Assembly (NCBI RefSeq): GCF_022835695.1
Contig: NZ_BQUV01000001.1
Coordinates: 1,092,263-1,156,262 of the forward strand
DNA from: Bradyrhizobium sp. Ce-3
Lineage (GTDB): Bacteria > Pseudomonadota > Alphaproteobacteria > Rhizobiales > Xanthobacteraceae
DNA: 64,000 nucleotides
Direction of reading: 5' to 3'
In this document: one piece after another, positions 1 to 7,495 of the stretch
How positions within the stretch are numbered: position 1 is the first letter of the stretch
Layout: each line of letters opens with the position of its first letter
Position numbers and translations under genes: made by a program
Notes under the pieces: model-generated
Told to the model about the DNA's origin: nothing
What the model saw: the letters and a program-made list of their open reading frames with translations, nothing else
Databases searched by the model: none

Positions 1-322
1 TACGGTTCGACGCGCCGAGCATGATGTTCTCTTTCACGGTGAGGCCCGGAAACACCCGCCGGCCCTCCGGCACGTGCGAGATGCCGAGCCGGACGATCGC
101 TTCCGGCCCGAGACCGGCGATCGATTGACCGTCGAACATGATGTCGCCGGAGGCCGGCTTGGCGAGGCCGGAGATCGCGCGCAGCGTGGTCGACTTGCCG
201 GCGCCATTGGCACCGAGCAGTGTGACCACCTGCCCCTGCTCCACGGCGATGGTGACGCCGCGCAGCGCCTCGATCTCGCCGTAGCGGACCACGAGATTAC
301 GGATTTCGAGCAGCGGCATCAT
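1..322 (-). CDS. Branched-chain amino acid-type ABC transporter ATPase (LivF-like), 3' end outside window
   Basis: This is the N-terminal part (about 107 residues) of a LivF-type nucleotide-binding subunit, which would power import by the permease pair encoded just upstream. Visible are the Walker A motif GANGAGKST near residue 38 and the LivF-typical HVPEGRRVF stretch near residue 81. The Walker B and ABC signature lie beyond base 1. The start is the ATG at 322, which overlaps the stop of the LivM-LivG fusion gene by four bases (ATGA, 319-322), indicating translational coupling. A second ATG follows immediately at 319. The substrate cannot be read from this subunit; the cassette's binding protein at 3178-4323 sets specificity. 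Confidence 0.93.
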   Translation of the reverse strand, partial: MMPLLEIRNLVVRYGEIEALRGVTIAVEQGQVVTLLGANGAGKSTTLRAISGLAKPASGDIMFDGQSIAGLGPEAIVRLGISHVPEGRRVFPGLTVKENIMLGASNR

Positions 323-2091
323 TCGCTCCCGAGATAGGCGGAGACGACGTCGGGATGGCGCAGCACCGCCATCGACTCGCCATCCGCAATGCGGCGTCCA
401 AAGTTCAGCACGGTGATGTGCTGGGCGGCTTCCGAGACCAGGGTCATGTCGTGATCGATGATCAGGATGGTGAGGCCTTGCGCCGCGATGCGCTTGAGCA
501 GCTCATGCAGTTCGAGCTTCTCGGTCGAGTTGAGGCCGGCAGCCGGCTCGTCGAGCAGCAGCAAGGTCGGGTTCGACGCCAGCGCCCGCGCGATCTCGAT
601 CAGGCGCTGATGACCGTAGGAGAAGCTCGAGATCAGCTCGTTGGCGCGGTTGCCGAGGCCGACGAAAGTCAACGCCTCCATCGCGCGCTCGGTCAGCGCG
701 TCATCGCCCTTCCCGATCATGGTGTTGCCGGGCCGTTCGGCGCCGATCTCGACATTCTCCAGCGCCGTCATCGAGCGGAACAGGCGGATGTTCTGGAAGG
801 TGCGTCCGAGACCTGCGGCGGTGCGCTGATGCGGTGCCATGCTGGTGATGTCGGTGCCGTCGAGCACGATCTTGCCCGATGTGGCCTTGTAGAGCCCGGA
901 CAGCACGTTCAGCGTCGTGGTCTTGCCGGAGCCATTCGGTCCGATCAGCGCGTGCACGCTGCCGCGCTTCACCGCGATGTCGACGCCGTCGACCGCCTTG
1001 AGGCCGCCGAAATGCTTCGAGAGCCCGGTGACTTCGAGCACGATGTCGCCGCCAGTGGTCGCCGGCTTGAGCTGGAGGGCTCCGGCAACCGGCGGCGCCC
1101 CGGTGTGGGCGCGCCAGCGGGTGAACGCATCAGACACGAAGCCCCAGATGCCATCGGGCATGAAGCGGATGATCAGGATCACGGACAGGCCGTAAATGGC
1201 GAGATAGAGGCCGGGCACGCTCTTCAGGAAGCGAAGCCATTCCGGGATCAGGATCAGGAGCCCAGTGCCGATCGCCGAGCCGATCGGAGAGGCCACGCCG
1301 CCGAGCAGCGACATGGTCAGGAACTGGATCGATTCTGCGAACGAGAACTGATCCGGGCTGACATAGGCGAAACCGCCGGCGAACAGGCCACCCGCGAGGC
1401 CACCGAGCGCCGCGCACACCGCAAAGGCGGAGACCTTGGTGCGAAACACGTCGATGCCGTTGACGCCGGCCGCGAGCTCGTTGTCGCGCACCGCGCGCAT
1501 GGCGCGGCCAAGCTTGGTGTCAGGCAGGTGCCAGACCAGATAGCCGACGATCGCCAGCATCGCGACGCAGAAAGCCAGATAACTTTGCGAGGACTGGAAC
1601 AGCTCGGGCCGGCGAATGTTGGCGACGCCGTCGGGTCCGTGAGTCACGCCGATGGCATTGATCATCACCAGTGTCACGATCTGCTGGAACGAGATCGTCA
1701 CCATGGCAAGGTAATGCCCGCCGAGCCGCAACGTCGACATGCCCAGGAACGCGCCGGCGATCAGCGCGATCACGCAGCCGCCGACCAGGCAGAGCCAGAA
1801 ATTCAGATGCAGGTCCGCTGTCCCGAGGCCGACCGCATAGGCGCCGAAACCGAAGAACGCGGCCTGCGCCAGGTTGATCTGGCCGCACAGGCCGAGCACG
1901 ACCGACAGCCCGAACACCGCGATCGAGAAGGTCGTGGCCTGCAGCAGGATGTTGAGCACGTAGCCGTCGAACTGCATGCTGGCGGCAAGCGCCACCAGCA
2001 CCGCGGCGCCGAGGAAATACGGCAGATGCCGGATGATCAGCGGCTTCGAGCGCACGGCGGGCGCCGGAATCATGTTGTCGCTGGCGCTCAT
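319..2091 (-). CDS. LivM-LivG fusion: ABC transporter permease and ATPase in one polypeptide
   Basis: This 590-residue protein joins two normally separate subunits. Residues 1 to about 325 form a LivM-type membrane domain with many hydrophobic helices and the typical GLCGQINLAQAAFFGFGAYA segment. From about residue 345 (GDIVLEVTGLSKHFGG) a complete LivG ATPase follows, with Walker A GPNGSGKTT, Walker B LLLLDEPAAGLN and the HDM switch region. The start is the ATG at 2091, which overlaps the LivH stop (ATGA, 2088-2091). The reading frame is also open much further upstream through livH, but that extension is antisense-like, arginine-rich and not credible. Such fusions occur in rhizobial Liv-family transporters. 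The protein should pair with LivH and LivF in the inner membrane. Confidence 0.93.
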   Translation of the reverse strand: MSASDNMIPAPAVRSKPLIIRHLPYFLGAAVLVALAASMQFDGYVLNILLQATTFSIAVFGLSVVLGLCGQINLAQAAFFGFGAYAVGLGTADLHLNFWLCLVGGCVIALIAGAFLGMSTLRLGGHYLAMVTISFQQIVTLVMINAIGVTHGPDGVANIRRPELFQSSQSYLAFCVAMLAIVGYLVWHLPDTKLGRAMRAVRDNELAAGVNGIDVFRTKVSAFAVCAALGGLAGGLFAGGFAYVSPDQFSFAESIQFLTMSLLGGVASPIGSAIGTGLLILIPEWLRFLKSVPGLYLAIYGLSVILIIRFMPDGIWGFVSDAFTRWRAHTGAPPVAGALQLKPATTGGDIVLEVTGLSKHFGGLKAVDGVDIAVKRGSVHALIGPNGSGKTTTLNVLSGLYKATSGKIVLDGTDITSMAPHQRTAAGLGRTFQNIRLFRSMTALENVEIGAERPGNTMIGKGDDALTERAMEALTFVGLGNRANELISSFSYGHQRLIEIARALASNPTLLLLDEPAAGLNSTEKLELHELLKRIAAQGLTILIIDHDMTLVSEAAQHITVLNFGRRIADGESMAVLRHPDVVSAYLGSE

Positions 2092-2960
2092 GCTTTCTCC
2101 GCGACACGTTCGCCGAAGATGCCCTGCGGCCGGAACACCAGGAAGGCGATCAGCACCAGGAAGGCAAAGCCGTCCTTGTACGGCACCGAAATATAGGCGG
2201 CGCCGAACGTCTCGATGACACCGAGCGCCAGGCCGCCGACGATGGCGCCGGCGACATCGCCGAAACCGCCGATGATGGTCGCGGCAAACGCCTTCAGCGC
2301 GATCGTCGAACCCATCTGGATCGAGACGAACAGCACCGGCGCGACCAGGATGCCGGCAAGACCGCCGAGCACCGCCGAATAGATGAAGGTGATCATGATC
2401 ATGGTGGAGACGGAAATGCCGAGCAGCGAGGCCATCTCCTTGTCTTGCGAGGTCGCCTGCAGCTTCTTGCCGAGCAGCGTCTTCTCGAAGAACCAGAAAT
2501 TGAACAGCACCAGGAGGATCGTGACGCCGATGATCAACAGATACTGGCTGTCGAGATAAACCGGGCCGAGCTGGATGCCGGGCGTCTCGAACCATCCCTG
2601 CAGCACCTGCGGCTGCGGACCGTAGATCGCCAGCACCGAGTTCGACAGCAGGATCGAGGCGCCGATCGTGGCGATGATGACGGGCAGATAGGTGCGATGG
2701 CGCAGCGGATAGTAGACGCCGAGATTGAAGATGACGCCAAGCAGCGCCATGCCGGCGAGCGCGATCACAAAGGACAGCCAATATGGCAGCCCGAGCTCGA
2801 CGCAGACCACCATCAGATAGGCGGCGACCATCGAGAATTCGCCCTGTGCGAAGTTCACCACGTTGGTGGCGCGGAAGATCAGCACGAAACCGAGCGCGAC
2901 CAGCGCGTAGACCGCGCCGATGCCGATGCCGGTGAAGAGCAGTTGGAGAACCAGATCCAT
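2088..2960 (-). CDS. Branched-chain amino acid-type ABC transporter permease (LivH-like)
   Basis: A 290-residue integral membrane permease of the LivH family, with about eight hydrophobic segments. The family-typical RATNVVNFAQGEF stretch follows the first helix and an ALKAFAATIIGGFGDVAGAIVGG cytoplasmic-loop region lies near residue 225. The start ATG at 2960 begins MDLVLQLLF, directly entering the first membrane helix; the frame stays open upstream, but that sequence is derived from the palindromic repeat and is not protein-like. The gene is second in the operon after the binding protein and overlaps the fusion gene by four bases. A large inverted repeat separates it from the binding-protein gene. 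Confidence 0.93.
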   Translation of the reverse strand: MDLVLQLLFTGIGIGAVYALVALGFVLIFRATNVVNFAQGEFSMVAAYLMVVCVELGLPYWLSFVIALAGMALLGVIFNLGVYYPLRHRTYLPVIIATIGASILLSNSVLAIYGPQPQVLQGWFETPGIQLGPVYLDSQYLLIIGVTILLVLFNFWFFEKTLLGKKLQATSQDKEMASLLGISVSTMIMITFIYSAVLGGLAGILVAPVLFVSIQMGSTIALKAFAATIIGGFGDVAGAIVGGLALGVIETFGAAYISVPYKDGFAFLVLIAFLVFRPQGIFGERVAEKA

Positions 2961-3038
2961 GACAGCGCTCGATTGAAAGGCGAAGCGAACATCCCGGCAC
3001 CAGCCGGATCGGAGTGATTGTCGTTCGGGAGGTGGTAG

Positions 3039-3147
3039 GGCTCTCTCCCCCCTTGCGGGGGAGAGTTGGAGAGAGGGGTAAGCCACGAATTCCGCCCGTG
3101 CGGCTTACCCCTCTCCCTAACCCTCCCCCGCAAGGGGGGAGGGAGCC
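3039..3147. repeat. Large palindromic repeat between binding-protein and permease genes
   Basis: Two C/G-rich arms of about 45 bases face each other around a spacer of roughly 17 bases. The left arm runs 3039-3084 and the right arm 3102-3147; each arm also contains its own small hairpin (CCCCCTTGCGGGGG type). The transcript would fold into a strong cruciform or stem between livK and livH. I infer an mRNA-stabilising or attenuating role that lets the binding protein be made in excess over the permeases. Confidence 0.85.
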
Positions 3148-3177
3148 CATCCATTCGTGCCTCCCAACCCGGTCAGA

Positions 3178-4323
3178 TCAATCGTTGAAGTCGATGTGCT
3201 TGTCGTAGACGATCTTGCCCTTATCGTTCTTCACGACATTGTAGCCGTGCAGGCCGTCGCCGTTCTTGTCGAAATTGTATTCGCCTTCGGCGCCGGCGAA
3301 TTTCTGCGTCGCCAGGATGGCTTCGCGGATCTTGGTCGGATCGGTCGAGCCGGCCTTGTTGATCGCCGCTGACAGGATCGTGATCGCGTCATACGGCCAG
3401 GCGCTCTGGTTGTCGGGCGCAGTCTTGTAGGCATCGCGATAGGCCTTGCCGAACGCCTTCGCGGTATCGCTCGAGTCCTCGGCGAAGTCGGCGACCCCGT
3501 AGGTGCCGAACAGCGCGGGACCTGCGAGCTTGGTCGAGGAGACCGCCACCACCGAGGGCGAGCCGACCCAGGGGATATTGACGCCGAGCTGGCGCAGTTG
3601 CCGGGCGAAGATGCCGAGGTCGTTCTCGAAGGTGAAGTAGGTGCCGAGCACGTCGGCGCCGGACTGCTTAACGGCCAGCACGACCGGAGTGAAGTCCTGG
3701 CTCTGGTTGGCGTAGCCCTGGTCGAGTACCGGCGGCGCGCCGAGCTTGGTCAGCGCTTCCGTGAGCGCCTTGCCGCCCGCGGTGCCGAAGGCGTCGGTGG
3801 AATGCACGATCGCCCATTTCTTCTTGCCGAGCGTGTTGACGCCGAAATCGGCGATCACGCGGCCGGAGTAATTGTCATTGGGGCGGAAGCGGAACAGCCA
3901 GGGATTGCCGGAATGGGTGAGATCGGGATTGGTGCCGCCGATCATCACGGGCTTGCCGACCTTGATCACGTCGGGCGCCATCGCCTGCACCTGGGTCGAG
4001 CGGATCGAGCCGAGGAAGGCAACGATATCGGACTGCGCGGCGAGCTTGGAGAATGCCAGCACGATGCCCGGATTGGTGGTCTGGTCGTCCTCGATGACGA
4101 GCTCGACCTGCTTGCCAAGCACGCCGCCGGCCTTGTTGACCGCCGCGAGCGCCAGCTTGGCGCCGTTCTGGGCCCACAGGCCCTGCTCCGCGGCCGGTCC
4201 AGTCACCGGCACGCACATGCCGATCTTGATGGTCGCGCCCTGCGCCCACGCGCTGCGCATCAGCGCAGGTGCAGCGAGACCTGCCGCCAAGCCGGCGGAA
4301 AATTCACGCCTCGTCAGTTTCAT
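3178..4323 (-). CDS. ABC transporter substrate-binding protein, Leu/Ile/Val-binding family, Tat signal
   Basis: A 381-residue periplasmic binding protein of the type I (LivK/amide-binding) fold. Residues 4-11 read TRREFSAG, a twin-arginine export motif, followed by a hydrophobic stretch and a likely cleavage site after SAWA near residue 27. The mature protein starts ATIKIGMCVPVTGPAAEQG, a family hallmark, and contains the IEDDQTTNPGIVLAFSKL region. It is the first gene of the minus-strand operon with livH, livMG and livF, and is divergent from the GntR regulator at 4611. Binding proteins of this family in rhizobia often take aromatic or short organic acids rather than leucine; the true ligand is unknown. 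Confidence 0.92.
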   Translation of the reverse strand: MKLTRREFSAGLAAGLAAPALMRSAWAQGATIKIGMCVPVTGPAAEQGLWAQNGAKLALAAVNKAGGVLGKQVELVIEDDQTTNPGIVLAFSKLAAQSDIVAFLGSIRSTQVQAMAPDVIKVGKPVMIGGTNPDLTHSGNPWLFRFRPNDNYSGRVIADFGVNTLGKKKWAIVHSTDAFGTAGGKALTEALTKLGAPPVLDQGYANQSQDFTPVVLAVKQSGADVLGTYFTFENDLGIFARQLRQLGVNIPWVGSPSVVAVSSTKLAGPALFGTYGVADFAEDSSDTAKAFGKAYRDAYKTAPDNQSAWPYDAITILSAAINKAGSTDPTKIREAILATQKFAGAEGEYNFDKNGDGLHGYNVVKNDKGKIVYDKHIDFND

Positions 4324-4575
4324 TCAATCCTCCCTGTGATGCGCCGAACTTGCTGTCGGCTGCGTTGAGACGAGCTGACGCGTCGATTTGTTGTTCTATC
4401 CGCGGCCGTCAATCGGCGCGACGAACAAACGTGAACGCCGCTGCAGCGCACGAGACGCGCAACGGCGGCCATCAATCTGGCGCTTGGCTAGCTAAACATG
4501 ATTGCACATTGCACGCAATAGCCAAAAGTCCGCTGGTAACGGTGCGTAAATGCCTGCTACGAACATCCCTGACGC

Positions 4576-4593
4576 GATCACGTGATCATGTGA
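4576..4593. promoter_or_regulatory. Candidate operator in the livK / gntR divergent region
   Basis: A perfect 12-base palindrome GATCACGTGATC (4576-4587) is embedded in a longer near-palindrome TCACGTGATCATGTGA (4578-4593). It lies 17-35 bases upstream of the regulator start codon in the 287-base divergent spacer. Position and symmetry suit autoregulation by the GntR protein and control of the transporter operon, but no binding is shown. A weaker inverted pair ATTGC/GCAAT lies at 4501-4519. Confidence 0.45.
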
Positions 4594-4610
4594 CCGACGG
4601 GCAGTCATCG

Positions 4611-5606
4611 ATGTCGATTCCAAGAGCGAAATCGCAGACCAGACGGAAACAGCCGGCCTACGCGCTGATCAAGAGCGCATTGGCGAGGCACATCCGGACC
4701 GGCGACGTCCCCGCCGGCACCGTGCTTTCCGAATCGGCGATCGCGACCTTGTTCGGCTCCAGCCGCTCGCCGGTGCGGCAGGCCTTCGAACAGCTCGAGC
4801 ATATCGGCCTGGTGCGCCGCTTCGACGGCCGCGGCGTCATCGCCGGCAAACGCAAGGTCGAACCGCGCCGTGTCCCGATCACGCCCGAGATGTTCGGGCT
4901 GACCGACGGGCCGGTCGAGGCCGTGCGCAGCGACGCCTGGGACGAACTCTATTACAAGCTCGAACGCGAGATCATCTACCGGTCGCTGTTCGGACGCTTC
5001 CGCGTCAGCGAGCTGGCGCTGGCACGGCATTTCCGGGTCGGACGCACGGTGGCGCGCAACCTGCTGCTCCGCGCACAGGCGATCGGAATCCTGGAAAAAG
5101 GCGCCAAGGCGCACTGGTATGTCGTGCCACTAGACGAAGATAGGCTTCGCGACATCTTCGAGGTGCGCGCAACCCTCGAGCCGCTGCTGCTCAAATCCGC
5201 TGCGGCGAAGATTCCCGCCGCGCTGCTCGATCGGATGGCGGAGCGGCTGCGCGAGGGCATTCAATTCCGCAGCCGCGTCGGCGTCGGCGAGCTCGACGAG
5301 ATCGAGGGCGATCTGCATATCCACTGCCTGGGTTACGGCATCAATCGCGAGATGATCGAGGCGCTCAAGCGCACCCATTGCGCATTCGTGATCGGCAAGC
5401 ACATTCAGGTGGCGCTGACCGCGCCGCAGATCGATTCCTTCATGGACGAGCATCTGGTGATCATCGAGGCCTTGCGGGCGCGCGACGGTGACGCCGCGGC
5501 GGCAACGTTGCGCCGGCATATCGAGTGGTCTCACTCCAAGGTCGCGGGCTGGATTGCCGAATTCCGTGCCATCAACGTGATCTCGCGCGTGCCTTACATG
5601 GCCTGA
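4611..5606 (+). CDS. GntR-family (FadR/FCD) transcriptional regulator with two winged-helix segments
   Basis: A 331-residue regulator. Residues 15-80 form a standard GntR winged helix (AYALIKSALARHIRTGDVPA, then SESAIATLFGSSRSPVRQAF). Residues about 110-172 look like a second one (YYKLEREIIYRSLFGRFRVS, then ELALARHFRVGRTVARNLLL). Residues about 180-315 form an FCD ligand-binding domain with candidate metal ligands in GDLHIH, DEHLVII and LRRHIEW. The start is the ATG at 4611; the open frame extends upstream only through non-coding spacer. Ordinary FCD regulators have one DNA-binding domain and about 220-250 residues, so the duplication is unusual. It probably controls the divergent Liv operon, sensing the imported acid or its CoA product. 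Confidence 0.85.
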   Translation: MSIPRAKSQTRRKQPAYALIKSALARHIRTGDVPAGTVLSESAIATLFGSSRSPVRQAFEQLEHIGLVRRFDGRGVIAGKRKVEPRRVPITPEMFGLTDGPVEAVRSDAWDELYYKLEREIIYRSLFGRFRVSELALARHFRVGRTVARNLLLRAQAIGILEKGAKAHWYVVPLDEDRLRDIFEVRATLEPLLLKSAAAKIPAALLDRMAERLREGIQFRSRVGVGELDEIEGDLHIHCLGYGINREMIEALKRTHCAFVIGKHIQVALTAPQIDSFMDEHLVIIEALRARDGDAAAATLRRHIEWSHSKVAGWIAEFRAINVISRVPYMA

Positions 5607-5630
5607 TCGCCGTCCCGCACATCGGCGCGG

Positions 5631-6158
5631 CTACTCCTCGACCTCAACGTCATCGGCCGAACCCATTGCGGCAAGACTCCCCTCCAGTGCGCCCAGCATC
5701 TCCTGCAATTCGGCAAGCTTGCGCGCCCCGAAGCGCCGGGTGATCTCGGCATAGATCGTCTCCGACGTCGGCGCTACCGCCTCGATCAGCTTCAACCCCT
5801 TGGCGGAGATTGAAACCACCGCGCGCCGCGCATCGTTCTCCGCCGCCTTGCGCTCGATCAACTGACGGCCTTCGAGATCGCGCAGGATCCGCGACAGGCT
5901 CGGGCCAAGCAGAAACGCCATGCGGGCGAGCTCGGTAACCTCGATCTCGTCGACCGCGGTGAGCGCCCGCAGGATCCGCCACTGCTGCTCGGTCAGCCCG
6001 TGATTGCGCAGCGATGGACGGAATTGCCGCATCACCGCTTCACGCGCGCGGAGCAGCGACATCGGCAGCGAGCGCGAGAAATCGCGCATCGGGGCCCGTC
6101 GCGCCGCCGCGTCGTCGCCCTGCCCCGGCCCCGTATCGTTCGAATTCTTTCGCGCCAT
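5631..6158 (-). CDS. hpaR: MarR-family repressor HpaR of homoprotocatechuate catabolism
   Basis: A 175-residue MarR-type winged-helix protein. The region SLPMSLLRAREAVMRQFRPS and GLTEQQWRILRAL closely match the HpaR subgroup, followed by the recognition part LLGPSLSRILRDLEGRQLIE and the wing ENDARRAVVSIS. HpaR represses the meta-cleavage operon until a 4-hydroxyphenylacetate or homoprotocatechuate type ligand binds. The N-terminal 25 residues and the acidic C-terminus are extensions relative to shorter family members. A GTG at 6161 directly precedes the chosen ATG at 6158. It is divergent from hpaH, sharing a spacer of about 110 bases that contains a perfect palindrome. Confidence 0.88.
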   Translation of the reverse strand: MARKNSNDTGPGQGDDAAARRAPMRDFSRSLPMSLLRAREAVMRQFRPSLRNHGLTEQQWRILRALTAVDEIEVTELARMAFLLGPSLSRILRDLEGRQLIERKAAENDARRAVVSISAKGLKLIEAVAPTSETIYAEITRRFGARKLAELQEMLGALEGSLAAMGSADDVEVEE

Positions 6159-6223
6159 CACCTAATCCACCGCAACGAACTTTTGCGTTGCAGCATGCCC
6201 CGATTCAGTTTGCGGGAATTCAT

Positions 6224-6235
6224 TTAACATGTTAA
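6224..6235. promoter_or_regulatory. Probable HpaR operator
   Basis: TTAACATGTTAA is a perfect 12-base palindrome, 33 bases before the hpaH start codon and within the hpaR-hpaH divergent spacer. AT-rich inverted repeats of this kind are typical MarR-family operators. A second inverted pair, GCAACG/CGTTGC (6172-6177 and 6186-6191), lies nearer hpaR and could be an autoregulatory site. Assignment rests on position and symmetry only. Confidence 0.6.
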
Positions 6236-6268
6236 TCATCTCCCGACATCCACTTTTGTGTAGCACGC

Positions 6269-7075
6269 ATGGCCCTCTCCAAGGACGATATCCGCGCTGC
6301 CGCCGAACGGCTCGACGGCGCGGAAAAGACCCGCAAGCAAATCCGCCAGCTCTCGCTGGAATACCCTCGCATCACCCTCGAAGACGCCTACGCGATTCAG
6401 AAGGTCTGGGTCGAGATGAAGGTGGCGCAGGGCCGCGTCGTCAAGGGCCACAAGATCGGCCTGACCTCGAAAGCGATGCAGAGCGCGCTCAATATCGACG
6501 AGCCGGATTCCGGCATCCTGCTCGACGACATGTTCTTTGCCGATGGCGGGCTGGTGCCGACCGACCGCTTCATCGCAACCCGCGTCGAGGCCGAGCTCGC
6601 CTTCGTGATGAAGCATCGCCTGTCGGGGCCGAACTGCACATTGTTCGACGTGCTCAATGCCACCGATTTCGTGGTGCCGGCGCTTGAAATCCTCGACACG
6701 CGCGTGGAACGCGTCGATCCCGAGACCAAGGCAACGCGAAAAATCTTCGACACCATCGCCGACAACGCCGCCAATGCCGGCATCGTGCTCGGCGGCCGCC
6801 CGATCCGCCCGCTGGAGGCCGATTTGCGCTGGATCGGCGCGCTCTGCTTCCGCAACGGCCAGCTCGAGGAAACCGGTCTGGCCGCCGGCGTGTTGAATCA
6901 TCCGGCGACCGCCGTGGCGTGGCTCGCCAACAAGATCGCCCCGAACGGGCTGGCGCTGGAGGTCGGACAAATCGTGCTGGCCGGCTCCTTCATCCGTCCG
7001 ATCGAGACCCGCAAGGGCGACACCATCCAGGCCGACTACGGACCATACGGTTCCGTGAGCTGCTACTTCGCCTGA
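6269..7075 (+). CDS. hpaH: 2-oxo-hepta-3-ene-1,7-dioate (OHED) hydratase
   Basis: A 268-residue hydratase of the 2-keto-4-pentenoate hydratase family, adding water to 2-oxo-hept-ene-1,7-dioate late in homoprotocatechuate meta-cleavage. Motifs include VVKGHKIGLTSKAMQ near residue 53, the metal-binding region RVEAELAFVM near residue 107, and NAGIVLGGRP. Length matches enteric HpaH (about 267 residues). It is the first gene of the plus-strand operon, downstream of the palindromic operator, and hpaF follows after 21 bases. Its product should go to an aldolase (HpaI), which is not present in this window. Confidence 0.92.
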   Translation: MALSKDDIRAAAERLDGAEKTRKQIRQLSLEYPRITLEDAYAIQKVWVEMKVAQGRVVKGHKIGLTSKAMQSALNIDEPDSGILLDDMFFADGGLVPTDRFIATRVEAELAFVMKHRLSGPNCTLFDVLNATDFVVPALEILDTRVERVDPETKATRKIFDTIADNAANAGIVLGGRPIRPLEADLRWIGALCFRNGQLEETGLAAGVLNHPATAVAWLANKIAPNGLALEVGQIVLAGSFIRPIETRKGDTIQADYGPYGSVSCYFA

Positions 7076-7096
7076 CGCACTCAGCAGGAGCGCTGC

Positions 7097-7495
7097 ATGC
7101 CGCATTTCACGCTTGAATATTCCGCCAATCTCGACGGTCTCGTCGACATGGGTGCGACGGTCGAACTGGTCCGCAACGCCGCGGTCGAGACCGGCATCTT
7201 CCCGCTCGGCGGCATCCGGGTCCGCGCCATCAGGTGCGAGCATTACGCGATCGCCGACGGCCGCAAGACTTACGGCTTCCTCGACATGGTGCTGCGGCTC
7301 GGCGAAGGCCGTGATCTCGCCGCCCGCAAGAAGGCCGGCGAGTACATCTTCAAGGCGCTGTCGGCCCATCTCGATCCGGTCTTCGCCGACAGTAAGTTCG
7401 CCTTATCGTTCGACATGCAGATCAACGACAAGGAAACCAGCTGGAAACGCAACAACATCCACGACGCACTGAAGGTGGAGACGGTCAATGGATAA
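7097..7495 (+). CDS. hpaF: 5-carboxymethyl-2-hydroxymuconate isomerase
   Basis: A 132-residue member of the CHMI branch of the tautomerase superfamily. The initiator Met is followed by Pro (MPHFTLEYSANLDG); in this superfamily the exposed N-terminal proline is the general base. It converts 5-carboxymethyl-2-hydroxymuconate to 5-oxopent-3-ene-1,2,5-tricarboxylate. The GGIRVRAIRC and RRKKAGEYIF-like regions fit the family. The 3' end overlaps the start of hpaE by eight bases, so the two are translationally coupled. Confidence 0.92.
   Translation: MPHFTLEYSANLDGLVDMGATVELVRNAAVETGIFPLGGIRVRAIRCEHYAIADGRKTYGFLDMVLRLGEGRDLAARKKAGEYIFKALSAHLDPVFADSKFALSFDMQINDKETSWKRNNIHDALKVETVNG

Noticed and set aside
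355-2196. Long plus-strand open frame (about 613 codons) opposite the LivM-LivG gene
   Set aside because: Its translation is rich in Arg, His, Gln and Asp without domains, a typical antisense shadow of a GC-biased gene. The minus-strand reading has full permease and ATPase motifs.
2092-3150. Upstream extension of the fusion-gene frame through livH
   Set aside because: Arg/His-rich text in the wrong frame of livH. The ATG at 2091 overlaps the livH stop in the usual way.
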